Shown here one piece after another: positions 6,868-13,575 of a stretch of DNA of 13,609 bases. This DNA comes from Chloroflexota bacterium (lineage in GTDB: Bacteria > Chloroflexota > Ktedonobacteria > Ktedonobacterales > Ktedonobacteraceae). Under the pieces are notes generated by a model. That model made no database searches, had not been told where the DNA came from, and worked only from the letters and a program-made list of their open reading frames with translations. Numbering within the stretch: the stretch's first letter is position 1; each line of letters opens with the position of its first letter. The translations under genes were made by a program, and so were the position numbers. The stretch spans positions 8,302 to 21,910 of the forward strand of contig JAJZEJ010000131.1 in the NCBI GenBank assembly GCA_021828635.1. Direction: 5' to 3'.

Positions 6868-7616
6868 GGAGCATGAATCCAACGATTCTGGCCATTTTTG
6901 CTCATCCTGATGATGATGCGTTGACCTGCATGGGAACACTGGCTAAATTCGCCCGCGAACACTATCAGGTGTATGTACTTACACTCACGGCTGGCGACCG
7001 CAGCAACACCGCGGTCGAAATGATTCGCTTATCTGAGGCGCAGTCCGTCTCCCAACTCGTCGGTTATTCTCTCATCCAACAAAGTATGCCTGACGGTCAA
7101 TTGAAATTTGACATCGGCACCATCTCTCTGATCGAGAGATACATTCAACAGTTGCGCCCGCAAGTTGTCATTACACACTATCCACAAGCGCGGGGCTATG
7201 GACACCAGGATCATGATACCGTCGCTGACGCGGTGGTGAACGCGGCCAGACGTTCCAGTTGCGTTGAATGCATCCTTTATGCAGAACCTCCCGTACAAAA
7301 TTGGGGCTTCTCACCCAACTTTTTTGTGGATGTCACCGACTACATGGAACTGAAAAAACAGGCGATAGCGAGACATCACTCTGAGAGCGCCAAACCATAT
7401 ATGCTGCCCGATATTGCTGAAATGCGGGGAAGCTGGTGGGCGCTTCAGAACCACCCCGAAAGTTTTTGTGTCGGGCGTTACCTTGAGCCTTTTGTGCTAG
7501 TAAAAGGCTTGCTGGGCCAGGATACGTTCATTACCAGTGACTCCGCTTTCAATGAGGCAGACGACCTGACCGTTCTTCCCGCTTTGCTGCCCGCATTAGG
7601 CACATCAGCCAAATAA
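6864..7616 (+). CDS. PIG-L/LmbE-family zinc deacetylase, 250 aa
   Basis: Members remove N-acetyl groups from amino sugars (GlcNAc-PI, mycothiol and bacillithiol precursors, antibiotic sugars). The metal-binding motif AHPDD (13-17) follows the first beta strand, with Asp16 as the expected general base. A HQDH segment (114-117) supplies the last His ligand. The TLTAGDRSN (40-48) and RLSEAQ (55-60) blocks match the family. Length is typical and no signal peptide is seen, so it is cytoplasmic. The start at 6864 has AAAGGA upstream. The ATG three codons later has AGGAG too close to it. It is the only large plus-strand gene here. Its partner across the divergent spacer is the cyclodeaminase-like gene. 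The true substrate is unknown. Confidence 0.9.
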   Translation: MRSMNPTILAIFAHPDDDALTCMGTLAKFAREHYQVYVLTLTAGDRSNTAVEMIRLSEAQSVSQLVGYSLIQQSMPDGQLKFDIGTISLIERYIQQLRPQVVITHYPQARGYGHQDHDTVADAVVNAARRSSCVECILYAEPPVQNWGFSPNFFVDVTDYMELKKQAIARHHSESAKPYMLPDIAEMRGSWWALQNHPESFCVGRYLEPFVLVKGLLGQDTFITSDSAFNEADDLTVLPALLPALGTSAK

Positions 7617-7709
7617 TTTTGTTATCATGCTGAACATCAAGAATGCAACCAGGGCGACCGCATACAGGACATCCACGAAGGGTATTCTGTGCGCGGCCGC
7701 TCTGCCTAT

Positions 7710-8156
7710 TTAGGCATTGGTGCTTTTCAAAGCCATGACTTCCGTTTGCCCCCTGTGAGCAAACAAGAGTGTTGCCAGCCACAATAAACTGCCAATCAGC
7801 ATCATGACGACTGGAAACCAGTCTTCGAGCGAATGCACACCGGTCGAGCTAGGATTGGGATTGGTCGCACCCATGACGATCAATACGCCTACTCCAATAA
7901 TAGTGACAATAGTAAACAGGTGCATGCCAATATAGGCCCAATTTGGCCTCGATGGGGCCACTGTGTTCGTGCCATTCATTGTCAGAAGAGGCAGGCCGAG
8001 GATCAATAGCACAACAATAGGAGTGCAGTGAACAAGTGGGTTCCAAAAAGGGGCATCGCCAGGAGTAAAATTTCCCCCAGACCAGCCCCAGCCAGCAGTC
8101 AATACGATCAGAGCCGCGATTTGTAATTTACCGATGACGTTTGCCGCCTGGTTCAT
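7710..8156 (-). CDS. Unrecognised four-span membrane protein, 148 aa
   Basis: Four hydrophobic segments are visible at about 10-28, 41-61, 74-97 and 113-134, with short loops rich in Asn, Pro, Gly and Trp (GWGWSGGNFTPGD, GATNPNPSSTG). The tail is short and polar. No catalytic motif or family is recognised. It could be an accessory membrane protein of the neighbouring lipid or export functions. The start at 8156 (MNQAANV) is seven bases after AAAGGA. A GTG one codon upstream is an alternative. It is convergent with the PIG-L gene. I see no clear terminator in 7617-7709, only the short palindrome GCCTATTTAGGC that overlaps the stop codon. A regulator-type direct repeat lies upstream (8250-8276). 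Confidence 0.65.
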   Translation of the reverse strand: MNQAANVIGKLQIAALIVLTAGWGWSGGNFTPGDAPFWNPLVHCTPIVVLLILGLPLLTMNGTNTVAPSRPNWAYIGMHLFTIVTIIGVGVLIVMGATNPNPSSTGVHSLEDWFPVVMMLIGSLLWLATLLFAHRGQTEVMALKSTNA

Positions 8157-8216
8157 CACGAAGTCCTTTCTCTTAATAGAGGCAAAGCTGGTACACCGCG
8201 CTTGCGCCTCCTAAGC

Positions 8217-8222
8217 TCTATA
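8217..8222 (-). promoter_or_regulatory. Possible -10 box of the four-span membrane gene
   Basis: TATAGA on the minus strand lies about 60 bases upstream of the ATG at 8156. No good -35 box stands 17 bases away, which would fit an activator-dependent promoter using the CTTCGC repeats further upstream. The same TATAGA hexamer follows the related element near the right edge (13529-13524). Confidence 0.25.
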
Positions 8223-8249
8223 CCATGCTCAGAGTTTAGCAGCGCAACC

Positions 8250-8276
8250 TTGACAAGCACTTCGCACAGACTTCGC
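8250..8276. promoter_or_regulatory. Direct-repeat regulator site, copy 1 of 3
   Basis: On the plus strand TTGACA (8250-8255), four bases, CTTCGC (8260-8265), five bases, CTTCGC (8271-8276). The 11-bp repeat period places both half sites on one face of the helix, as in sites for OmpR/PhoB-type or SARP activators. The minus-strand core, GCGAAGTCTGTGCGAAG, matches copy 3 at 16 of 17 positions. It stands about 95 bases upstream of the four-span membrane gene. Confidence 0.55.
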
Positions 8277-8307
8277 TTTATCGTTTCTATCTTTCAGAGA
8301 ACAGCCG

Positions 8308-8350
8308 GTGTAGGGGCCGGTTCACCAACCTGGAAGGCCAGAAGATAAGG
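8308..8350. repeat. GTAGGG-type dispersed repeat after accA
   Basis: The head GTGTAGGGGCCGGTTCACC matches the arm of the 1911-1988 palindrome at 15 of 19 positions. The tail GAAGATAAGG matches 1877-1886 almost exactly. It abuts the accA stop codon and contains a small GGTT-CACC-AACC hairpin, so it may help end the fabD-accD-accA transcript, though no T run follows. Confidence 0.5.
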
Positions 8351-9304
8351 TTAGACCCGCACAAATGTTCCAATTGCTCTATACTTCTGATAACGTTTCG
8401 TTAGCAGTTCATCGACCCCAATCTCTGCGAGTTTATCGAGATGTTTGAGGAGTGCTTCCTTGAGGGTATTGGCCACGAGGGAATGATGATGATGAGCGCC
8501 GCCTACAGGTTCAGGCACAAGCTCATCAATGATCTGTGTCTTCATCAGCTCACGTGCGCTAATCTTCATTGCATTGGCCGCCGAAGACGCAAAAGCTTTG
8601 TCACGCCAGAGAATCGAGGCGGCAGCCTCCGGTGCCGCGACCGTATACACGCTATGTTCAAGCATGAGCAAACGATCAGCTATGCTCAGCGCGAGCGCAC
8701 CGCCGCTCCCACCTTCACCAATAACGACAGAGATAATTGGCACACGTAGCCGCGACATCAAGAACAAATTCGCTGCTATAGCCCCCGATTGCCCGCGTTC
8801 CTCATCCTCCAGGCCCGGAAAGGCACCCGGTGTATCAACCAAACAAACAAGCGGCACACGAAATTTTTCTGCCTGGGTCATCAGGCGATGTGCTTTGCGA
8901 TAGCCTTCAGGATGGGGCATACCCCCGTTGCTCTGCTGTTTCTCTTGCTTGCTACGTCCCTTCTGCTGGCCGATAAACATGACGGTGTTGCCCGCCAACC
9001 TGCCTAGCCCCGCGAGAATAGCGCGATCATCAGCGAAAGCGCGATCTCCATGCAACTCGATAAAATCCTCACACATCAGGCTAATATAATCGGCAGCATA
9101 AGGACGATCCTTGTGCCGTGCTACCTGCACCGTCTGCCACGCTGTCAAATGGGCATAGAGTTCTTTTGTGCGTAGATGCAGATCATCAATCTCCTGCTCT
9201 ATTCTCTGCTGATCGTATTTGTTCTCACATGTCTGCTGCATCACGCGAATTTTCTCTGCCGCAGCAGTGAGGTCTTGCTCGAAGTCTAGATCGTATCTCA
9301 TCAT
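8351..9304 (-). CDS. accA: Acetyl-CoA carboxylase carboxyltransferase, alpha subunit
   Basis: The alpha half of the carboxyltransferase moves CO2 from carboxybiotin to acetyl-CoA, giving malonyl-CoA. The coiled N-terminal helix region (about 10-60) precedes the hallmark VARHKDRPYAADYI and FIELHGDRAFADD. The crotonase-type core then shows GMPHPEGYRKAHRLM, the VDTPGAFPG loop, IGEGGSGGALAL and APEAAASILWRD. These blocks match canonical AccA except for a few substitutions (Ala for Ser/Gly in APEAAAS). A natural HHHH run occurs near the C-terminus. Three successive ATG codons stand just after AAGGAG. I use the middle one, at 9304. The ATG at 9319 would include the ribosome site itself. The gene follows accD by a few bases, so they form an operon. 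No biotin carboxylase or BCCP gene is in the window. Confidence 0.93.
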   Translation of the reverse strand: MMRYDLDFEQDLTAAAEKIRVMQQTCENKYDQQRIEQEIDDLHLRTKELYAHLTAWQTVQVARHKDRPYAADYISLMCEDFIELHGDRAFADDRAILAGLGRLAGNTVMFIGQQKGRSKQEKQQSNGGMPHPEGYRKAHRLMTQAEKFRVPLVCLVDTPGAFPGLEDEERGQSGAIAANLFLMSRLRVPIISVVIGEGGSGGALALSIADRLLMLEHSVYTVAAPEAAASILWRDKAFASSAANAMKISARELMKTQIIDELVPEPVGGAHHHHSLVANTLKEALLKHLDKLAEIGVDELLTKRYQKYRAIGTFVRV

Positions 9305-9322
9305 CATAGCTCCTTCCATCTC

Positions 9323-10216
9323 CTACAGCCATGTGCCTGCCTGAGCATACAGGCGGAGCAGACGGGCCAGCATCGGTCGCAGCTCGCTACGCGGCACAAC
9401 CGCATCAATCAATCCGTGTTGATAGACAAATTCAGCAGTGACAGTGCCTTTTGGCAATTGCACATGCATGAACTGCTCGATGACACGAGGGCCAGCAAAG
9501 CAGACTAAGGTACCCGGTTCCGCGATAATCACATCGCCCAACATAGCAAAGCTGGCTGTTACTCCACCTGTCGTCGGGTCGGTCAATAGGCTGAAGAAAG
9601 GTAGTCGCGCCTCACCTAGACGAGCAAGAGCAGCTGAAGTTTTCGCCATCTGCATCAGCGAATAAATGCCCTCTTGCATACGCGCACCACCAGAGGCTGA
9701 AGCGATCAGAACAGGCATATGCCGCTCGATCCCCAACTCAATTGCACGTGTGATCTTCTCGCCAACCGCCGCCCCCATGCTGCCACCAATAAAGCGGAAA
9801 TCCATGATGGCCAGCGCCAGAGGCATACGCTCAATCGTGGCATGACCGCTCACAACCGCTTCATGTAAATGGACTTTCTCTTGCTCCTCCGCCAGTTTCT
9901 CCGCGTATACTTGTGACTGGCTGACAAATTGGAGAGGATCGGCGGAAGCGATGTCTTGATCCTCCTCAATAAAGCTACCGGCATCGGTTAGCAGGTCGAT
10001 GCGCTCATAAGCCGTCAGCTTAAAATGATAGTCACAATGCGGGCAGACTTTGAGATTTCTACGGTAGTCGCGCCCATAGAGCATCTCTTTACATTGTGGA
10101 CACTTGACTACAATATTTTGTGGAAAAACGACCTGCGACCGTGGTGTCAGTGTCTCGACCTCGGCGCACACACGCTGCTCTGTCATCGGAATGGTAACGG
10201 CGGTAAGGGTTGGCAT
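9323..10216 (-). CDS. accD: Acetyl-CoA carboxylase carboxyltransferase, beta subunit
   Basis: The beta subunit pairs with AccA to form the carboxyltransferase. A four-Cys zinc ribbon is intact (Cys39, Cys42, Cys58, Cys61 in KCPQCKEMLYG and KVCPHCDYHF). The core shows FIGGSMGAAVGEKI, SASGGARMQEGIYSLMQMAKT, LLTDPTTGGVTASFAMLGD and FAGPRVIEQ, all typical of AccD. At 297 aa the length is normal. The first 30 residues before the zinc ribbon are a variable extension. The ATG at 10216 is preceded by GGGAGA at a slightly long distance. It lies 41 bases after fabD and just before accA on the same strand, so malonyl-CoA synthesis and its transfer to a carrier protein are coexpressed. Confidence 0.95.
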   Translation of the reverse strand: MPTLTAVTIPMTEQRVCAEVETLTPRSQVVFPQNIVVKCPQCKEMLYGRDYRRNLKVCPHCDYHFKLTAYERIDLLTDAGSFIEEDQDIASADPLQFVSQSQVYAEKLAEEQEKVHLHEAVVSGHATIERMPLALAIMDFRFIGGSMGAAVGEKITRAIELGIERHMPVLIASASGGARMQEGIYSLMQMAKTSAALARLGEARLPFFSLLTDPTTGGVTASFAMLGDVIIAEPGTLVCFAGPRVIEQFMHVQLPKGTVTAEFVYQHGLIDAVVPRSELRPMLARLLRLYAQAGTWL

Positions 10217-10257
10217 AGTTCTTTTTCTCCCTGTTCTTCCTTATAAATAAGAGGCCA

Positions 10258-11214
10258 TCATGCACACACCGCGCTGGTGTTTCGTAAGATAGCAGTGATC
10301 GTGGCAACCCGCTCCATCGTATCGGCGGTAAATACCTGGCTTTCGGGCGCGATTGAGCGGACCAGCCTGGTGAGAACCGGGGATGCGCCAATCTCCACAA
10401 ATGTTTCGCAACCCGCATCCATCAACGTTTCCACGCATCTTACCCACTGTACAGGGCTGGTGGTTTGAGATATCAGTTCTTGCCTGATATGCTGCCCATG
10501 AGTGAGAAGCGCACCTGTCACATTGGCAACCAGTGGCACCTCTGCATCATGCCAGGTCAGATGTTGCATGATTTCGTGTAAAGCAGCCTGCACCGGAGCC
10601 ATGAGCGATGAATGAAACGCTCCTCGGGTCGCTAGGCGCACGGCTCTCACACTTTTATAGCCAGCCGCCGCCTCTATCAGTGCCTTCACACCAGCTTCCA
10701 GGCCGGAAACAACAAACTGGCTATGCGTGTTCCAGTTCGTCACTTCGACAAGGTGTTTGTGCGAGATGTCAACACAGAGATCGTGCAAAGCATCAGCCGC
10801 TAATCCGACCACCGCCGCCATCGCGCCAGGGTGTTCATCCTGGATATGAAGCATGAGCTTTCCTCTCTGGCTGACCAGATACAATCCTTCATTGAAGGAG
10901 AGAACGCCAGCCGCCACCGCCGCCGTATATTCACCCAGGCTATGGCCCGCTACCATATCAGGGTGTAGCCCAAGCTGGCGTGCATATTCGGTTAAAGCCA
11001 GCGAGTGGGCAAACAGTGCTGGCTGCGCAATATGCGTCTGGCTCAAGGCTTCAAATGGCCCTTCCAAACAATACTGGGTAACAGGCATACCTACTACGGT
11101 GTTGCTCCTCCTCATGTAGCGTGCAAACAGATCGGGCGCTGCTTCTGCCATCTCGCGCCCCATGCCAACCTTTTGTGATCCCTGTCCGGGATAAAGAAAT
11201 GCGATCTTTCCCAC
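10258..11214 (-). CDS. fabD: Malonyl-CoA:ACP transacylase (discrete acyltransferase), 318 aa
   Basis: The enzyme moves malonyl from CoA to an acyl carrier protein. Visible are YPGQGSQ (8-14), the nucleophile elbow GHSLGEYTA with Ser92, Arg117 (QRGKLM) that holds the malonyl carboxylate, and the catalytic His201 in GAFHSSLM. The C-terminal FVEIGASPVLTRLV is also present. A malonyl-specific Arg is therefore retained. The start is GTG at 11214, eight bases after AAGGAA. It is the first gene of the fabD-accD-accA operon, with its own promoter and paired operator-like sites about 140-180 bases upstream. It could be the housekeeping FabD or a trans-acting AT of a polyketide pathway. The sequence does not separate these well. 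Confidence 0.93.
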   Translation of the reverse strand: MGKIAFLYPGQGSQKVGMGREMAEAAPDLFARYMRRSNTVVGMPVTQYCLEGPFEALSQTHIAQPALFAHSLALTEYARQLGLHPDMVAGHSLGEYTAAVAAGVLSFNEGLYLVSQRGKLMLHIQDEHPGAMAAVVGLAADALHDLCVDISHKHLVEVTNWNTHSQFVVSGLEAGVKALIEAAAGYKSVRAVRLATRGAFHSSLMAPVQAALHEIMQHLTWHDAEVPLVANVTGALLTHGQHIRQELISQTTSPVQWVRCVETLMDAGCETFVEIGASPVLTRLVRSIAPESQVFTADTMERVATITAILRNTSAVCA

Positions 11215-11350
11215 TGTTCTTATTCCTTTCTTACGCTATCCATAGACTGCTCGGTCTCTTGCACAATAAATAATCAGGCAACTGCAAGAAGACCATGATT
11301 GTCTTATCTTTGCCGCCAAATGATGGCATATCGCCAATCAAACTGCGAAG

Positions 11351-11397
11351 CATTAGTTGTAACACAATCATTATCTCTATCATTATTTGTAATACAA
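11351..11397. promoter_or_regulatory. Paired operator-like repeats at the fabD promoter
   Basis: CATTAGTTGTAACACAA (11351-11367) and CATTATTTGTAATACAA (11381-11397) are direct repeats with 15 of 17 identical positions, set exactly 30 bp apart. Each has a palindromic core (TTGTAATACAA is a TTGTA/TACAA palindrome). They bracket the predicted -10 box, a good position for a repressor of malonyl-CoA synthesis. The protein is unknown, and the sequence does not match the published FapR or FabT boxes as I remember them. Confidence 0.5.
11370..11397 (-). promoter_or_regulatory. Candidate promoter of the fabD-accD-accA operon
   Basis: On the minus strand TTGTAT (11397-11392), a 16-base spacer, and GATAAT (11375-11370, five of six matches to consensus). 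The predicted start, near 11363, gives a leader of about 150 bases before the GTG of fabD. The -35 is weak, but the operator-like repeats at 11381 and 11351 overlap the -35 and start regions respectively. Confidence 0.4.
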
Positions 11398-11478
11398 ACT
11401 TTACCTGGGAATTACGATTGAAGTAAGAGAGTATTTGTGAATAAGCATTGAGGAAGAACAGTTCGAGAGAGCGGACAG

Positions 11479-11520
11479 AAAAAAGCGGAGCATGCTTTTC
11501 ACGAAGAAAGCATGCTCCGC
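11479..11520 (-). terminator. Strong Rho-independent terminator of the FAD oxidoreductase gene
   Basis: On the minus strand GCGGAGCATGCTTT pairs with AAAGCATGCTCCGC (11520-11507 with 11498-11485), a perfect 14-bp stem with an 8-base loop, followed by six T residues (11484-11479). It begins 18 bases beyond the oxidoreductase stop codon and separates this gene from the fabD operon. Confidence 0.93.
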
Positions 11521-11537
11521 AGTACAAGAGAACGACA

Positions 11538-13031
11538 TCATGCTGTTTTGGCAGTGATAAGCTGTTTCATGTTATCTATCATACGCTGGGCCACGGCCAC
11601 TCCAGAGATGAACGAGCCATAGACACCATGCACACCCACAGTCCAGTGGCCTGCCAGATACAGCCCTTTGATCGGCGTCTGCGGAGTGAAGCTGTTAAAC
11701 ACGTGCTGCGTATCTTTTGCCCAACCATAAATTGCCCCATGACTATTGGCAGTGTAACGCTCGAATGTTCGTGGCGTCGCTACCTCACGATACAGCACGC
11801 ATTGATTGATACCAGGCAATAAACGTTCAGCATGCGCCCGCATGTCTTGCTCAATAGACGCTTTGCCGCGTTCCTCGCGCAACTGCTCAACGATAGTAGC
11901 CTGTGCCAATCCCATGAGAGCTACGACATGATGACCAGGGCGAGCTAATCCCGCATCTGAGAGCGACGGTATGCTCAGAGAGAAAACATATGGTTGCTGC
12001 GGTTGACCCGGCTGATAATAGAAATCAGTGGCAGAGATCGGTCTCCAGGCGGGTAGATAAAAGGTTTCGTGCGATGATACCGATTTCCTCCACTGTTCGT
12101 CGCGCACCGCTAGATAAAGTACCACAGCGGAGGACGCATATGTGGCGCGTCTCAAACGTTGCTGCCATGTGCGCGGGAGGCAGTTTCTATCTATCATTTC
12201 TGTCAACGTCTTCGTCGCATCGGCATTAGAGATCACCTGTGATGCTAGTATCTCATCGCCATTTGCTAGGCGCACACCCATCACGGCCCCTTGCTTATCC
12301 ATCAGGATGCGCTGCACGCTTGTTTTACGCCGAATCGTCCCTCCCCAACGCTGCACCGCTTTTGCCAGCGTATCCACAAAACGCTGTGTGCTACCAATGG
12401 GATAAAAAGCGCCGCGATGATAACTATAATACATAGCGATCATAAATAAGGCTGAGTTGCGCTGTGGCTCCAGACCGCCATAGATGCAGAGAGCGTGCAA
12501 GAGGAGTTCGATCTCTGGTGAAATAAAGCGGTTGGCAAGATATTCGGCCCAACTGAGCTGCGCGATACGCCCTTGCGCGATGCTCATCGGAGTGTTGTGC
12601 AAGGTAGCCTGCAGCACGCTGGCTCCTTCACGCTTCATCTCCTCTATCAGACGATGAATGGCCTCAGCATCTCGTGGTGATCGCTCTATCAACATTTGTG
12701 CCAGGGCATCCAGGTTGGCCGGTACCGCGATGCGCTCACCCGCCACATCAATCGTGTAAAAAGGGTGCAGGTCAACGCAACTCAACGCATCTTCAGCAAT
12801 CTCCATTTGGGCGCACCAGCGTCGAATTACATCGCCCTGTTGCCAGCCCCCGATGGCATGCACAGCTGCATCAAAAATAAAGTGGCTCCGCCGGAAGGTA
12901 CTGCAATATCCACCTACGACACTATGGCGCTCCAACACCAGGACACGCAAGCCCGACTGTGCCAGTAAACCAGCAGCGGCCAGACCCCCTACACCCGCGC
13001 CGATGACAACGACATCATAATCAGTCTCCAT
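11538..13031 (-). CDS. Phytoene desaturase / carotenoid isomerase-like FAD oxidoreductase, 497 aa
   Basis: A Rossmann FAD-binding start (DVVVIGAGVGG, residues 6-16, ending in VLERHSVVGGYCSTF) is typical of the CrtI/CrtISO/retinol-saturase superfamily. The C-terminal FAD-closing motif GLYLAGHWTVGVHGVYGSFI (456-475) fits it too. Length is normal. Such enzymes desaturate, isomerise or saturate polyene chains, usually bound to membranes. No phytoene synthase or other carotenoid gene is in the window, so the substrate may not be a carotenoid. The start at 13031 (METDYDVV) has a fine GGAGGAGGT. The frame from 13052 would include that site. It follows a 78-aa membrane protein by 39 bases and ends at a strong terminator. 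Confidence 0.87.
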   Translation of the reverse strand: METDYDVVVIGAGVGGLAAAGLLAQSGLRVLVLERHSVVGGYCSTFRRSHFIFDAAVHAIGGWQQGDVIRRWCAQMEIAEDALSCVDLHPFYTIDVAGERIAVPANLDALAQMLIERSPRDAEAIHRLIEEMKREGASVLQATLHNTPMSIAQGRIAQLSWAEYLANRFISPEIELLLHALCIYGGLEPQRNSALFMIAMYYSYHRGAFYPIGSTQRFVDTLAKAVQRWGGTIRRKTSVQRILMDKQGAVMGVRLANGDEILASQVISNADATKTLTEMIDRNCLPRTWQQRLRRATYASSAVVLYLAVRDEQWRKSVSSHETFYLPAWRPISATDFYYQPGQPQQPYVFSLSIPSLSDAGLARPGHHVVALMGLAQATIVEQLREERGKASIEQDMRAHAERLLPGINQCVLYREVATPRTFERYTANSHGAIYGWAKDTQHVFNSFTPQTPIKGLYLAGHWTVGVHGVYGSFISGVAVAQRMIDNMKQLITAKTA

Positions 13032-13070
13032 CGCGGTACCTCCTCCATGCATCTTTTAGCCACCAAAATA

Positions 13071-13307
13071 TTACTGCCACGGATAGGGGTCGCCATCAAT
13101 ACCAGAGCCAATAGCAAGCCGATGTCCCTGGCTTAGCGCAGAGAAGACTGTGATGCTATGTGGGTGAAACACATAAGTACCTAGCAAGAGAAAACCTGCG
13201 ACAAGGATTAACAAAACAATGTAGAAAATGCAGGGACGCATGAGCGGGGAAAGGACTATGCGAGCAACGATGGTCAGCCTGGATGTCAGTTGCAGCAGAG
13301 TTGTCAT
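13071..13307 (-). CDS. Unrecognised small one-span membrane protein, 78 aa
   Basis: One long hydrophobic segment is visible (about 25-47, PCIFYIVLLILVAGFLLLGT), preceded by a basic amphipathic N-terminus (RLTIVARIVLSPLMR). A short C-terminal domain with HPHS and GSGIDGDPYPWQ probably faces outside. AAAGGAGAT stands six bases before the ATG, a strong start. The gene heads an apparent two-gene operon with the FAD oxidoreductase, so it may anchor or assist that enzyme. No family is recognised. Only the clear ribosome site and position argue that it is real. Confidence 0.6.
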   Translation of the reverse strand: MTTLLQLTSRLTIVARIVLSPLMRPCIFYIVLLILVAGFLLLGTYVFHPHSITVFSALSQGHRLAIGSGIDGDPYPWQ

Positions 13308-13432
13308 TGTTGTATCTCCTTTGTGACAAACGAACGATCAATTTCTGGAAGTGCGCAACGAATGTCTTGTGAACGTTCCTTGCTTGAGCATTTCCTTCGC
13401 TTCAGGTTGTCAATAGCATATTGCATGCCTTA

Positions 13433-13459
13433 TTGACATTCCCTTCGCGTCTACTTCGC
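13433..13459. promoter_or_regulatory. Direct-repeat regulator site, copy 2 of 3
   Basis: On the plus strand TTGACA (13433-13438), four bases, CTTCGC (13443-13448), five bases, CTTCGC (13454-13459): the same layout as copy 1. TGCAAT (13468-13473) lies eight bases downstream and could be a weak -10 for a transcript leaving the right edge. TTGACA also pairs with an inverted TGTCAATA (13408-13415). A lone CTTCGC is at 13395. Confidence 0.5.
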
Positions 13460-13484
13460 AGTGAAAATGCAATGTTTCATTGTC

Positions 13485-13496
13485 GTTTGTACAAAC
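13485..13496. promoter_or_regulatory. Operator-like 12-bp palindrome
   Basis: GTTTGTACAAAC is a perfect palindrome in the spacer upstream of the 78-aa gene, between copies 2 and 3 of the CTTCGC motif. It resembles a simple dimer-binding operator. Its regulator is unknown. Confidence 0.35.
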
Positions 13497-13543
13497 TTCG
13501 TAACAAAGAGATAGCTAAAGATATCTATATCGGAAGAAAAAGT

Positions 13544-13575
13544 GCGAAGTTTGTGCGAAGAGGTTGTTAACAACC
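13544..13575 (-). promoter_or_regulatory. Direct-repeat regulator site, copy 3 of 3, joined to a 14-bp palindrome
   Basis: On the minus strand TTAACA (13570-13565), four bases, CTTCGC (13560-13555), five bases, CTTCGC (13549-13544). TATAGA (13529-13524), a possible -10, begins 14 bases further on and points towards the 78-aa gene and oxidoreductase. TTAACA is also the centre of a perfect palindrome, GGTTGTTAACAACC (13562-13575), so two regulators may act here. The spacer 13308-13609 otherwise shows no gene. Confidence 0.5.

Noticed and set aside
7617..7709. Terminator between the convergent PIG-L and membrane protein genes
   Set aside because: Only a 5-bp GCCTA/TAGGC palindrome overlapping a stop codon is present, with no T run. 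Not enough to call.
11231..11527. 98-aa minus-strand frame between the oxidoreductase and fabD
   Set aside because: It is built from the terminator stem, the operator repeats and the promoter, and has no ribosome site at any internal start.
13433..13438. TTGACA at 13433 and 8250 as ordinary -35 boxes
   Set aside because: No TATAAT-like hexamer lies 16-18 bases downstream in either case. At 8250 the direction leads only into the 3' end of accA. They are better explained as part of the composite regulator motif.
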